A DNA stretch of 64,000 nucleotides from Glutinoglossum americanum (GCA_020080175.1 JAGHQL010000104.1:1-64000); one strand, 5' to 3'. Positions 20,606 to 33,534 are shown, numbered from the stretch's first letter. Notes: a model not told the origin generated them from the sequence alone. Program-made: numbers and translations.

Positions 20606-23600
20606 CTTTACGCTCTCGATTTCAACGAATGCGTTTTTTACTTCCTTGGAAGAAAGAGCGTCGGAAAGGGAAATAAAAAAGGAAAAAGAAACCGCCTTTC
20701 AGGCCTGCATAGGCGGCCACGGACGCGAAAATCCCTTAAAAGAGAGATGGGATAAAAGGAAAATATGCCGAAAACGAGTGACGAAGAAGTTGGCGGTTGA
20801 CAACAATCTTAGACTTCAAAATGGGAAAAAAAAAATGGAGCGAGACCCGGCGGATACACAACGGTTACTTAAACATCTGCCGAACACAGCCCAGTAGATC
20901 CATCATCTCACCCTTCATCTCGCCAGCCTATGTGTCCCCCAGGCGCGGTCCAACGAGGATGGAGAGTGATTTAGATTAGATTAGGGATTGAAGGCGAGGT
21001 TTGTTCCAAGTCAACCCCCCGACGGATTAATTTCCTTGGCTCGTACGGTAGCATGGATGCTGCCGGTGGATTGGCTGAGCGCCGTGCATGGCAGAAGACG
21101 CGAATAAGCTGTATGCGAAGTACCTGGGCTGGCGAGGACGGCAGTGCTGGGCTGGGCGAAATGTGGCTGCCCTATTACTCTCCTCGCCCTCAGCTCCACT
21201 CAACCAGGAACCGGCCTTTTCCCTAACCAACACCCTTAATTCCAAAACTCCGCTTACAGATATATCCCAGGCGATCGACGGCCTTATAACCAATCCGATC
21301 GGTCCGAGCGCCCCGTTAATTATTAACACGAAACTCTGCGCGTCTGCGAAATCTCACGCTCGTTGGGCCACATCCCTGGTACCACATAATCTCGATTCCT
21401 CTTGATGGTGGCAATTAGGGAGTGCGACAGCGGATGCGATGCGACGTCACTGCCGGTTCAATCAACAACGTATGTGCATTGCCTGCTTTGCGTCTGGCCT
21501 GCGCAGCGCAACTTGCCAAGCTGGAGGAGGCCGCGCGACCTTGCGGAGGTCGTTTCTGAAGTAATGATATTAACTTTTGCACAAGCTATTTATGTGACAG
21601 CTTTACCCTACACCACTTGGCTAGCTCTCTCTCCCGATTTGTGTAACTAACTGAGGGGAGGTTACATACGCTGTAAGCTAACACAACATCAGGCATCTTC
21701 CCATAACACCACATCTAATACCACCCTTTTGATTTCGAGATGTGATTTAGTGAAATATACAGCCACCCTGCATCCTACATGCAATCAACTTCCATGCCGA
21801 ATATGCGGCAACCGTTCGCGATATGCCATATTAACCTAGATTAGTTCCTACCACGCAAAGTGCGAATTCGACGCAAACTCGCATGGTGCAATAAGGCTGC
21901 CATATGGCACTCTAACTATATTAATTGAGCGCTAATATTTTACGCGAAAATGGGGCTGATGGAAAAGGTGTTGGAAAATTTATTTTCGCCGAAAAACCCG
22001 TTTTTGCGTTTTGCATCTCGCCTGGGTTTCTCAGAAGATCTGGAAAAAGCATTGTACCCCCACGCAAGGCTTCGCTCCTAACAAGGATAGCGTCTCATCG
22101 AAATCCTAATCACTCTCGCCTAGCCCGTAAGCCCTCCTGACATTGGCTAGCTAGCCCCACAATTGGTTCTCTTCACATCTGGGTCTCTGGAGGTGTTGGT
22201 GTTTCTCGTCATCCTGAAGGTTAGCCATACGAGATCGCAAATTAAGCTAGGGATCCTTCCTGGCGAAGTTTTGTTCGTTGGGTACTACTACTCCATAGTT
22301 GGCGGTGAATCCAGATGAGTGTGGGTGGCTGTATGATTTAACGGGTGGGGGAATCCCCCTTGCCGGTATGGGGTAGATAGTTGCGCTTGTATCCCACCTC
22401 AGGGTATCTTTGGTGAGTAAAAGTGGCTTGAGAGTGGGAGCCAACGTGATCCGGTGGCTCTAGTTGGAAGCCTTGTTTGACATAGCCATTCATTGCTATT
22501 AACCCGCTTAGCTATCAAGGTATCCCCCCAAACATTACTGTACTGAGTTACCAGCTGGTTTTGGATTCGGAAATAGTGACTAGCGCACTGTGCGTAGGCC
22601 ACCTACCAGGAAGCGAGAGGATTCTCCTCTTGCCGTCTAAATGGAGGCCATAGTCCCTATTGATTTGGCTTAACGTGTTAATAAGGGCAGCAAGACTTGA
22701 TCCGTCCCCGACGCGGTTAAATGCGAAGAGATCAGCCGTGTTGCCGATCGGTGCAAGACACGCGGAGAGCCTCGCCACCTTGTTAAGAAATAGCCCAATA
22801 TTAGGTGGCTATTTAGCCGTTAGGGTCGGATCATATCGGCTCCGATCTCGACCTCCCAGGGCACGGCTAGCATGTGTCATGGGGGTTTGACTGAGTCCGA
22901 AGGGAACTAAAGGCTATCATACTAACTCTAATGGTGGTCAGTGTTGGACGGGTGTTAACCCTCGGTGGTATGACGCCATCGATTCCCCATAGCATTAGCG
23001 GTCACGGTGCCCTAGACACACACACACATCTCATCTCTTCGCTTTTGTATTCTAGTCATTAATATACATCATCTTCTACCCCACCTCCGTTCCACAGTCA
23101 GACCTATCTAGCATTCACTCTCTGCTCCGCGGCGCGTCGGGTACAAAGACTAAAAGAACCTAACGAGACCGCCAAGCGGCTGTAGAACCCAGTGAACAAT
23201 AGCTAGCTGCAATGAGAGGGGGCCAAATCGGTTCGAGCCAGCGTTTGGATGCCGGTTTGGTTCAGCTCCAGCTAATATGGTGCGTTGAATAAGACCTATC
23301 TATTGAAAGATCGCGGTAACGAGCATATATGTAGGCTAGGCAGTAAATGGAATAGAATTGGCTAGTCAAGTTGCTTTTTCTCGCAGAATGGGCGCCGGCC
23401 TTATCCAAAAGGTAAAAGCAAAGCTCAATTCGAGCTCAAGGGTGCGCCGAAGATCTCATAGTGTTGCTACCGCGAGTGATGCATTCCATTAATACGTATG
23501 AAGGAGCAACACTAGAGTAGGAAATGATGAACGTGCTTACCGCTCTAGCTGCAGTTCGACATTGCCCGGGCGGGGGCTCCAAGCGTCTGAGGGGTCTTTG

Positions 23601-24664
23601 AGAGTATAAGGTGAGGAGAGATGATAACGGTGTGACATTGGAGCGAAATACTGGGTTGTGCGGGGCAGAATGGATTGTTTTCGTCACTATCGCTATCGCT
23701 GAGTACCTAGTTGGCTCGAGTACCCCATAAAGCGGCCTTCGCCATCTGCGGAAACTGGGATTAAGGTAGTCTACAGCGGCTACCTTAATGACAAAGCGCG
23801 ATAAGTTATTAAGAGACATCACCAAATAGATGGAAGGAAGCATATATGCCGTGAGTCTTATACTGTGTGGTGTAGTTAGAATTCACAGAAGAGTGGGGTG
23901 AGACGGAATAAATAGACTTAGTTTATCTAGTGTTAATTCCCGGAGTCCTATGCTGCCATGAGTGAGACCTGGGTAAAGCCTGACTGGTAGTTTAGTAAGA
24001 GCCGGGAAATAGGCCAGTCGAAGGTGGCGGAGTGGGACAATGTGAGCACACTGATGTATGGTGTTATACCCAAATGGATATACCTTCAGAGTCTTTAGGC
24101 CCCTGAGTGCCGCCCTATAAAGACTGTATTTTCTGACCTATGTGGTGAATGAGAGGATTGTGTAGCTCCTGTTGAGGCCGGCTATGGCGCTGTTACTGGC
24201 GATGTAGGGGCCATTATCACCCCCCCATCGCCTCCGCAGTCGTCCATGCACTGAGAGCTAAGCCTGGATAGAAGCCATATAGGGCAGATCCAGTAACTAG
24301 GTGCAGAGCATACAGGTTCTTAATAGCTCTTCCGAACCTAGCTATCAATTTCCCCACGTGGCCTTTTGCTCTCATGCTGTTCTGTCTCCGGGATTCCGAG
24401 TGGGCTGTCGCTAATAGATCAACGAGCTCACCTAGTTGAAGCTAGCGTGGTAAGCGGTTTGTTAGATTATTGGTCGGTGAGAGCTGTGGTGTAACACCCA
24501 GCCAGCTGGTCGTGCGGGGTCGATACCTTCATGGCACTCCCATCATACATCCTCATTCATCTCACTATTGAAGAGACTCGCCTCGTTATTAACACTAGCC
24601 TCTGGTTTCGCTTATTACAGTCTTCTTGCAGAATAGATCTATTCTGTTTAGCTACGAAGCCACC
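20606..24664. other. gene-poor stretch of ~4 kb
   Basis: No gene model could be built on either strand. A short CA run lies near 23018-23028. The right end presumably carries the promoter of the E3 ligase gene. Confidence 0.5.
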
Positions 24665-27075
24665 ATGACCTCCTTGAGAGCTAGTGCCAAGGACTTTTCT
24701 CCAACGGAAAGTACGCGAGCCCTCGCGATCCGCGATCGTCGTTCGAAAACCCCCTGCCGCTTCTTCGCAAAAGGGGGTTGTAGAAATGGGACGAGTTGTC
24801 CCTTCTCCCATGCCGGTGAGGAGAAGAGCTCTACGCAAGGTACAAATATAGAAGAGGTGAGTTGATTAATCGTAGCTTAGATGTAATGCTGTGGCTTATT
24901 CTATAGATACCAGCAGAGGTCCACCAACCGCTTGCTGAGTCTTATGCGCGTCCCATCAGCGGTTCCGTCGTGCATTTCGGGACGGTATTAACGGTCCTGA
25001 GCGTGAAACTTCCAGCCGATTTCTCTGCGATCCAGATATCACAACTTCCCCGCTCCACCTCGCCAAATAAGATACACCGGCTCCTTGAGCGCTCTGGCTT
25101 TAACCTCCCTATTTCGGATATTCGCATGAAGGTAATCGATGGCTTCGTAGTCGCGGAAGCGCGGGTAGAAGACCCTTCCTTCGCCGAGAAAGCCATCCAG
25201 AGTCTGAACGGGATAGCCTTCGATGACACAAGGATTAGTGTTCGTAGACTGCAGGCCGGGATCGGGCACGGGGTGCTGATGAATCAGCTGCAGAATACCT
25301 CCGTCATATGTACCTGGTATAAGGCTTCCCGCGTGGCGTGGGCACACTATAACTCATTAAGTGCAGCTCAGAGAGCCGCGACCGTTATGAACGGCAAGAA
25401 GTTCATGGGCCGGCAACTGCAGTGCAGAGTCCAACTGGGAACCCTCATGAAAAAAGGTGCCATCCACTCTGTCGAGATAGGAAATCTGCCTTCCCTTGCT
25501 TCTGAGGACGCTTTGCGTCGGACATTCAGGTATGCTCGAGCTGTCATCCTTGGACCACCATCATGGAAAAAGCCCGACGAAGATGCTCCTGACTACATCA
25601 AAACTCTCCTCTCGCAACCAGGTTCCTTAGAATCATTCGAGCTCAGCCCAGTCATCCACTCAACCCGTACCAAAGCCATTGCAAGGTTCAGAGGCGCAGA
25701 AGATGCACGAAAGGCCGTCAGAGATCTGAATGAGATGAAACTACCAGAGCTGGGTCAGACGAAGTTATTCCTGACTCCGCTTGTGGTGGTCAAGTTCAAT
25801 ATCCTAACGGACATATACGAGGCTGTCCGCGGAGACCTTGATGACCTTAAGCCTCAAATCTGGATAGAGGGCCATGTCAACCTTAAGATGTACCCACCAG
25901 CAGACAAGTCTCCCAAGCGGTTCACCACACTCCGGCTGACGGGAGATGATGTCAAATCTGTAGCGAAAGCGAAGGGCCAGGTTGATACAGCACTGACCGG
26001 TACTCCAGCTATTGCGTCTGATGGGACTACCCTGCTTTGGGATGAATTATTCACTACGCCGGCGGGACTGCAGTTCCTCAGTGAATTGCGGAACATTCAT
26101 GGGGTGTTCCTCTATCGCGACTTGCGGAAATGTCAGATCAAACTCTACGGTCCGCCGGGGGACAAACAAAAAGTCCAAGCCGCTCTCCGCCGGAAGCTTG
26201 AAGACCTATCCGCCCTGACTCACACTATTTCCCTGGACTCGGGGTGGCTCAGTAGTGCGCTCCAGGGTGGGTTCCGTAGCATCCTCTCAATTTTTGGGAA
26301 GAGCGCCGCTCGCCTCGACATTTTGCGGAAGACACTTACGATTCATGGCGATCAGACCGCATGCAAGACTGCAGAGGGTATATTACAAAATCCTAGCCTT
26401 AACACTACTGCACTAGAACACCAGCCTGGTTGGGAGGATAAAGAGTGCTCAGTGTGTTATACGGAGCCAACCGACCCCTACCAAGCGCCATGCGAGCACT
26501 ACTACTGCCGCACGTGCTTCGCCCACCAAATCGCCAGCGCCAACAGGCCTGAGGACTTTCCCATCACCTGTATCGGCTCTCAAGGCCAATGCGGCAAACC
26601 CCTCTCCTTCATCGAACTAAAGCGAGTCCTTCCACCCCCAGACTTCGAATCCCTCCTCCAGGCCGCTTTCATAGCCTACATCCGTGCCAAGCCAGATGAA
26701 TACCAGTACTGCCCCACCGCCGACTGCGACCAGCTCTACCGCACATCCGGCATCGACAACGGGACGGTCTTCGACTGCCCAAATTGCCTTAATTCTATCT
26801 GCATAAGTTGCAAGGTGGTCAACCATGAGGGCTCTACCTGTGCGGAATATCGAGATTTGAAGTCTGAAGGCGCGGTTGCGTTTCAGCGGTGGAAGGAGAG
26901 GAACCATGTCAAGCCGTGTCCGAAGTGCGAGACGCCGATTGAGAAGGAGAGTGGGTGTAACCACATGACCTGCACGGTGTGTCAGGCACATATTTGCTGG
27001 TTCTGTATGGATTTTTTTGGGTCTGCAACTGAGTGCTACGGACATATGCAGGCTGCGCACGCTGATATCTATTAG
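24665..27075 (+). CDS. CCCH zinc-finger / RRM-like / RBR-type E3 ubiquitin ligase
   Basis: Exons 24665-24856 and 24907-27075 are joined by a 50-nt phase-0 intron (GTGAGT..CTATAG). The product is 786 residues and the ATG has a good CACC context. Residues ~30-52 form a CCCH finger (C-x7-C-x5-C-x3-H in TPCRFFAKGGCRNGTSCPFSH). Two RRM-like segments follow (around 87-160 and 245-330). The C-terminus is an RBR module: RING1 from about 578 (CSVCYTE, CEHYYCRTCF), IBR (YCPTADC, CPNCLNSICISC) and RING2 from about 735 (PCPKCETPIEKESGCNHMTC). In RBR ligases the Cys of HMTC (about residue 753) accepts ubiquitin before transfer. The combination suggests an RNA-binding ubiquitin ligase; its targets are unknown. 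No disabling change is seen. Confidence 0.88.
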
Positions 27076-28134
27076 GTGAGTGTTCTCTAGATTTCCTGGG
27101 TTTGGCTAGTTAGTCTTGCTTACTTTCTCATAATGATGCTGTTAAAGGGGCCCTATTTCTCTAAATACTACTGTGATACTGGGAGGTGGTATCCATGTTC
27201 AACCCGTAATATTGAGTGGCGATGCTAAATTACCCCAGCAATTGGCCCAATAGTGGACAGATGTTTAGGTAGAGTAAAAAGGGTGTTCGCATATACGCAC
27301 CCCATTACCTGTATGCACAGCCACAATAGCCTCCTTCACCTTAGAATCCATCTCAGCAGCTCTAGTACTCCGTTTGCGTGGCATGGTAGTAGCGCTACGG
27401 GCCTAGCGACTAAGTAAAGCGTGGATTTTATTTTACATTCTTTGGTTCGGAAAACATTTCTCGGTAGATCCTCTTCAATTTTGCATAGGTATCTAGATGA
27501 GTTCACTTGGATATAACAATATAACGGTCCCATGTGGCATCGAAAGAAACTCCTTAGACTCGCCGCTTCGGCGTGCGAAGAGGGTTACAAAAATCCGTAC
27601 TTGCAACAGCGAGAATTCAGATTAGTGGGCTTGCTGGCCTGAGGCTTATGGTAGCGTTGCACAGCTTTACGATTTATGTAACCTAGGTACCTTTACTGGG
27701 GCTTGGAGTAGGGTTGACATAGGTCATTTAAATGCTGTGGGGCTGCTTACATACTGCAAACCGATCGAACTCTAATCACCCCATCTACCTTCAAGAATCA
27801 ATTTCCATCACCTAGTTCTATCAAAGGGAAGTACTAAATATCTACTTGGCTGAGCCCTTATAATAACCCCTGGCCCAACTATTAATTTGTTGGTCTAGCT
27901 AATTATGTTATCCTAATAGTTTGAGACGGTCTATCCTTCCCTCAGATAAGTTATTTTTAAAGGGGGACTAAAGCGAGTGCGTTGGTTTGGTCTGTGGTTG
28001 GATCGGGCCCTACCGGGCGGTTAGTATCTCATTTGTTGGTTTCGTCGCCCCATACCCCGCATCCGCCGAGAGGTAGATCCGACAGCCTCTGCATGAGAGG
28101 AATCACAGGACATAAGTCGACGGATCTATCGCTC
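27076..28134. other. intergenic region
   Basis: No gene recognised. The right end is the presumed promoter of the NLR-like gene. Confidence 0.5.
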
Positions 28135-31100
28135 ATGGCACTCACTGTGGACAGATTTGGCCTTTCTGAGATCTACGATGGCGGCGGCCAACCAGCCGTC
28201 GATCTTATTCTCGTTCACGGCTTGAATGGGCACCCCCGGCATACCTGGGCCGCTCAAGGGATCGGCGTCTTTTGGCCTAGAGACTTGCTACCCCGGTATG
28301 TTGTGAAGGAGAAGGTTAGGGTTTTAACATACGGATACGACGCTGCCGCCGACGAATTACTAGGAAATACATCTTCAGACCGAATCCACCATCACGCACA
28401 GACACTAGTTCAAAATCTATGGGCACGCCGCTCGGTGATTTGCCATTACCTCGGTCCCATTTCTTAAAGCGAATGCTAACACAACGAGCTGTGTATAGTC
28501 CGATGACCTTGAGGATGCCGTGAGACGTCCTATCCTCTTTGTATGCCATTGCATTGGGGGCATTATAGTGAAAAAGGTGAGGTGAATCTCGACCCTAGGG
28601 CTATGGAAGCCCCCCTGGAGCCACAACTTGACTGACGAGGATCAAGACCCTTGAGCTGTCAAGCAGTCTCAAACACAAGAATACCGACCACCTTCGCTCG
28701 ATATATGTGTCCACATTTGGCATTATATTCCTTGGGACTCCTCACCGGGGAGCCGGCCGGGGCAACTGGCAGCACTTACTACGGAGCATGGCCCACTCAG
28801 CGGATCGCAGGTGGTTTCGCGGGGTGGGACCGCATCCTTTTACCTCACTTGAAACGAACTCAGAAATACTCCAAAACATTGACATAGCTTTTACTAATAT
28901 AATAGGCCGGTTTCACATCTACTTCCTCTACGAGTCGTTAAAGACGCACATCGCGGGGTTCTCAGATTTTGTGAGTGGCACTGTGTAATCAACTATTCAC
29001 TGAAAATTTTGAACCCGGTTTTGTTGAGAAAGACCTTCAGATTGTCTGCCAGGAGTCTGCCGCTCCAATTATGGATGGGACGGAACGGGCATCTATTGAG
29101 GCGATCCACTCAGAAATGTGCAGGTTTACTAGCAACAGTTCGCCTGGATGCGAACTAGTCATGGAGGCTGTAAAGCGATACGCTGGGGAGGCACCAACAG
29201 TTGTTCAAAAGCGGTGGTCCGAAGAGGAAACCACACGAAAGAGGAAAAGACGGCAAGAAGCGGCCGAGTTAGTCGATGGCTTACAATCCCCGGGGCAGTC
29301 CATGGTTATAGAAATGTCTCAGGGTAGTCGTGGGGTGGGGCCGTACCAGGGTGAGGATGTCCGAGGTTACTAATCATGCAACGCGTCAAGAACCCTGGAC
29401 TGATTCAACAAGCAGAGCTACCATTTGAAAGGAACGGGGGGTTTGTCGGTAGAGAGGATGTAATAGCTAGCGTCAAGTCTAAGTTCTTGTCTCCTGGCTG
29501 CAATCGCCGTGTTGCCCTTTATGGGCTCGGGGGTATAGGGTAAGGTTATCCTACCCTTTTAGGCTATATCTTACTGGAGTGGTGGGTAGGAAAACACAAA
29601 TCGCCTTAGAATACACTTACCGCCTTAGGTACGATTCGCCAGAAACGTCAGTCTTTTGGGTACACGGGAGTAGCTACTCTCGGTTCGAGCAATCTTACCG
29701 CGGTATTGCCAAGGCCGTCGGCATACGCGGCATCGAGGACCCAAAGGCAGATCTGTTTGAGCTGGTCAATGGCTGGTTTCGAAGCGAGGGTAGGAGTGGT
29801 GATTGGTTGGTGGTGCTTGACAACGCGGATGACATCAGTCTATACTTTGACGACGTACGAGTCCTTGCTGGACAAGCCGTGACTGGGGCCAGCTCTGGTA
29901 AAAGAACTCTTTTCAGTTGCCTTCCTCAGGGCTCAAGAGGATCGATTTTAGTGACCACAAGGAGCAGGGCTGCGGCCACCAAAATTACAGGTGGCGGCGC
30001 TACTATCCCAGTAGAGCGAATGAGTACGGCGGAAGCCGAGGCCTTACTCAACGTGAAGTTGGATGGTGAACCTGTGGACCGCGGTGATGCGATACGGCTC
30101 TTTGAAGAGTCTGACTCACTACCTCTCTGCATCAGCCAGGTTGCTGCATTTTGCCGTGAAACGGGTCAATCTGTGTCGGACTATCTTGAAGCCTACCGCA
30201 GTAGTGATTCGGACAAGTTCGAACTACTAGGCCATGAGTTTGGAGATTTCGCAAGAGACCCGGAGGTTCCGAACGCGGTTTTGGCTACATGGGTGATATC
30301 TTTCAACCGGATTAAAAGACAAGATCCGCGAGCTGCGGATTTAATTTCGCTGATGAGCTTCTTTGACCCCCAACGCATTCCAGAGAGTCTACTACGTCAA
30401 CGGGCCGACGAGTCCACCACAAAATTCAAGAGCGCGATTGGAATTCTGAAAGCTTTCTCATTTGTCATCGTAAGTTCCGATAATAAGACTTTGAACGTTC
30501 ACCGTTTGGTCCATCTGTCCACCCGTTATTGGCTAAGCGAACACGGCGAGCGGGAGAAGTGGATAAGGATAGCTTTGGAATTGCTATCAGAGAGATATCC
30601 GCATGGGGATTATCAGAATAGAAATACCTGCGCGGAGTTGCTTCCTCATGCTCAGTCCGTTCTTTCTCACGATAGAGTGGTACAAACGCACGGCGTTGCA
30701 CGCTCAAACTTACTTTGCCATATATCACAGTACCATAATATATGTGGTAAGTACGATAATGCGTACTTCGAGGCTGCTGAGGCGCTGGTATTAAGAGAGG
30801 AGGCACTCGGCAAGGAGCATCCCCATACCCTAGTCGCCCTCAGCAAGCTCGCTTTGGTTCTCCACAGCCAGGGCAAGTACGTAGCAGCTGAAGAGATGCA
30901 CCGAAGGGCGCTGGAAGGCAAGGCGAAGGCACTTGGAAAGGAGCATCCCGACACTCTAATCACCCTCAACAACCTCGCCTTAGCGCTCGACGGCCAGGGC
31001 AAGTACGAAGCGGCTGAAGAGATGCACCGAAGGGTGCTGGAGGGCAGGGCGAAGACGCTTGGAAAGGAGCATCCCAGTACCCTAACCTCCCTCAACAACC

Positions 31101-31762
31101 TCGCTTCAGTGTTTCACAGCCAGGGTAAGTACGAAACGGCTGAGAAGATGTACCGAAGGGTGCTGGAGGGTGAGGTGAAGACACTTGGAAAGGAGCATCC
31201 CGACACTCTAACCACCCTCAACAACCTCGCTTCAGTGCTCGGCAGCCAGGACAAGTATGAAGCAGCTGAAGAGATGCACCAAAGGGTGCTGGAGAGTAGA
31301 GAGAAGGTGCTTGGAAAGGAGCATCCCGTCACTCTATCCACTCTCAACGACCTCGCCTCCGTGCTCCACAGTCAGGGCAAGTACGAAGCGGCTGAAGAGA
31401 TGCACCGAAAGGCGCTGGAGGGTCAGGAGAAGGCACCTGGAAAGGAGCATCCTGACACTCTAACCACCCTCAACAACCTCGCTTCAGTGCTCGGCAGCCA
31501 GGACAAGTACGAAGCAGCTGGGGAGATGCACCAAAGGGTGCTGGAGAGTAGGGAGAAGGTGCTTGGAAAGGAGCATCCCGACACTCTAACCACCCTCAAC
31601 AACCTCGCTTCAGTGCTCGACAGCCAAGGCAAGTACGAAGCGGCTGGGGAGATGCACCGAAGGGTGCTGGAGAGTAGGGAGAAGATACTTGGGATGGAGC
31701 ATCCCGACACCTTGGCCGGTTCCAACAACTTAGCAATACTCCTTCACGAACAAAAGCGTTAG
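28135..31762 (+). CDS. NLR-like protein: alpha/beta-hydrolase - NB-ARC - TPR
   Basis: Six exons: 28135-28434, 28499-28576, 28647-28970, 29041-29350, 29413-29539 and 29590-31762. All five introns are GT..AG (50-70 nt) and the frame is kept, giving 1,103 residues. The N-terminal hydrolase-like domain has LILVHGLNGHPRHTW and FGIIFLGTPHRGAG. The nucleophile elbow reads FVCHCIGG where the family usually has HSxGG, so the expected catalytic Ser is Cys. The NB-ARC part has FVGRED, the P-loop GLGGIGKT (~374-381), and WLVVLDNADD as Walker B (~450). From about residue 773 come 42-residue TPR units (LGKEHPDTLTTLNNLAS...). Fungal NLR-like proteins of this build act in non-self recognition and programmed death; that role is inferred. 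The stop lies inside the last TPR unit, and the same frame continues for 43 codons of good TPR sequence. Confidence 0.85.
30780..31762 (+). repeat. 126-bp TPR-coding tandem repeat, about eight units
   Basis: Consecutive 126-bp units encode 42-residue TPR motifs. Several neighbours are nearly identical at DNA level, for example the units covering ~31195-31310 and ~31444-31560. This points to recent unequal exchange or conversion rather than old duplication. The last unit is interrupted by the stop at 31760-31762. Confidence 0.85.
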
Positions 31763-31894
31763 GATGAGGCCGTTCCCCTTTATATCCGTGCTTGCGAGGG
31801 ATACGAGAAAACCCTTGGGAGCGATCACCCTGATACCCGGGCCTGTCTTGATGATTACTCACATCTTCTCGGAGAGATGGAAAGCGAGAAATAA
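31763..31894 (+). pseudogene. in-frame TPR tail beyond the stop of the NLR-like gene
   Basis: Directly after TAG at 31760-31762 the same frame stays open for 43 codons to TAA at 31892-31894. It encodes DEAVPLYIRA..., a TLGSDHPDT unit start and a typical TPR-protein end. The family normally reads (G)(K/R)YDEA here, so the stop replaces a Tyr codon. Either the gene lost its last ~45 residues recently, or this is a read-through or assembly matter. Confidence 0.7.
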
Positions 31895-32612
31895 AATGAT
31901 AACTCAACTTGATTAAAAAACGCAATATAAAATATCCCAAAACGCCTCGTAGGTTGGGAGACCAGCGTGATGAATAGAACTGTTTGTACTCAGGGCTACG
32001 CCCCACAGTCCTCATCATGCAGTAAGGCACCCCAGTGAGAGAAAATGTTCAGTCCTCCAAGGTTCATGAAAGGGGTTCCCCATACCGAGAAGTAATTACC
32101 CAAAAACTCCCCCTTTCCAATCGCATTCTTTTTTCCAAGCAATAATCAGCTGCATCCTCCTCCGCGTTCCACCCAACCCTCCGCGGAGGCACCCACCCCA
32201 AGCCTCGGCACGCGATTGCCGCCTTGCCAAGCCGAATTCAGCCGTTCCCCGATCCACAGCCCCTGCGCCAACAAGCATGATTCGCCCTGCGCGACGATCA
32301 TTAAGTCAGTGAGCCGGCTTTTCCGTGGCTCTTGTGGAATTACGAGTCTGATGAGCCAATGGGTCGAGACGGGAGTTGCCGGGCTGCATTTGGGTCGTAT
32401 TTCGGGGCTGTGAAGGGGGTATGATACCGTTACAGTGGAGTAACCACCTTAAGCGCTTTGTCTTGATCGTTTCTCTTTCGTTCTGGAAGAACCCCGGATG
32501 TGAGATTTTACTGCTAGACAGAGGACGGAACGGACCCGTACCATCATCGATCGTTGCGTTTCAGTTGTGTTTTTACGGCATCGCCTCCATCGCTCGGTTC
32601 GCCTAACCAGCC
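31895..32612. other. intergenic region
   Basis: No gene recognised between the NLR-like gene and the CFEM gene. Confidence 0.5.
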
Positions 32613-33534
32613 ATGGCGCCCCTCCAAAACCTCCTCCCTCTCCTTGCGCTCGGGCTCGCTTTAATCCTCCGATTCACATCCAATACTGCAGAAGGAACGG
32701 AGTATCCTCCAGAGTGTGCCGTACGTTCATCCCTTCTCTCTCATACCCTCGCGTCTATCTAGCCGCCAATACTGGTTAACCCTACCTTTATGACGGTAAA
32801 CTATTCTGACTCACCGTGTACCCTTAACTAGGGTAAATGCTCAGCATGGTCCATGTCCTTCGTGAACTGCACGGATGGGGCGTGCATATGCAATAGTGCT
32901 GTGTATATGTTGAAGCAGGGACATTGTATAGCGACAAACTGTTCGCAGTGGGATGCTGAGCGTGAGTTTGAACGTGATTGCAGTGTTTGGGGTTGACATA
33001 AAAGCGACGAGGGCTAATGGGAGATATCGCGCCTAGTTTCGGCTCAATGGGGGATAGGGTATTGTGTCGCGTATGTATATCCCATCGAAGTGCTGCCCTC
33101 CCAACGCAATAACATCGACTGACTTAATCCGCCAATCCAGCTTAGGAATAACCCTCGATCCTTCGGCCTTCGCAGGCCCCCAAACCACCAGCCCCTCGGG
33201 ATCACCTTCAACAACAGCCACCCCCACCCTCACCCCCACCCCCAACCTCCTCGCCGCAACTGCAACTCCCACCAAACAGCCCCTCGCAACTGGCGCCTCA
33301 ATCGGTATCGGCATCGGCGCCGCCATAGCTGGAATGTTCATCCTCGCAGGCCTGGCGTTCGTGGGCTGGAAGATCTTAAAGCGGAGAAGGAGCGCGGAGG
33401 ATAGTGAGAAGAGACCGGTGGAGGCTCCGGGGAATCAAAGGTGGGGTGGGCAGCATGTTGGGGAGTTGCCGGCGGGGTATGAGGGGGTGGAGGCGGGGGG
33501 AAGGGGATATGGGGAGGGCATGTATGGGAGGTGA
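32613..33534 (+). CDS. CFEM-domain single-pass membrane protein
   Basis: Four exons: 32613-32720, 32832-32961, 33037-33070 and 33141-33534. All junctions are GT..AG and the frame is kept, giving 221 residues. A signal peptide (MAPLQNLLPLLALGLALIL) precedes a complete CFEM domain with all eight Cys: ECAGKC, VNC, DGACIC, GHC, ATNC and GYC. The last Cys is supplied by the 34-nt exon 3. The Asp in CTDGACIC is at the position known to bind haem iron in some CFEM proteins. A Thr/Pro-rich stalk follows, then one membrane helix (~135-165; IGIGIGAAIAGMFILAGLAF) with a basic stop-transfer KILKRRRS and a Gly-rich cytoplasmic tail. CFEM proteins act at the cell surface in haem/iron uptake, adhesion or signalling; which applies here cannot be told. 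It lies between two NLR-like genes. Confidence 0.88.

Noticed and set aside
21088-21405. 105-codon plus-strand frame
   Set aside because: Low-complexity composition and an overlapping opposite frame of equal length; no support.
30667-31728. Minus-strand repeated frames opposite the TPR region
   Set aside because: Antisense shadows of the 126-bp repeats.
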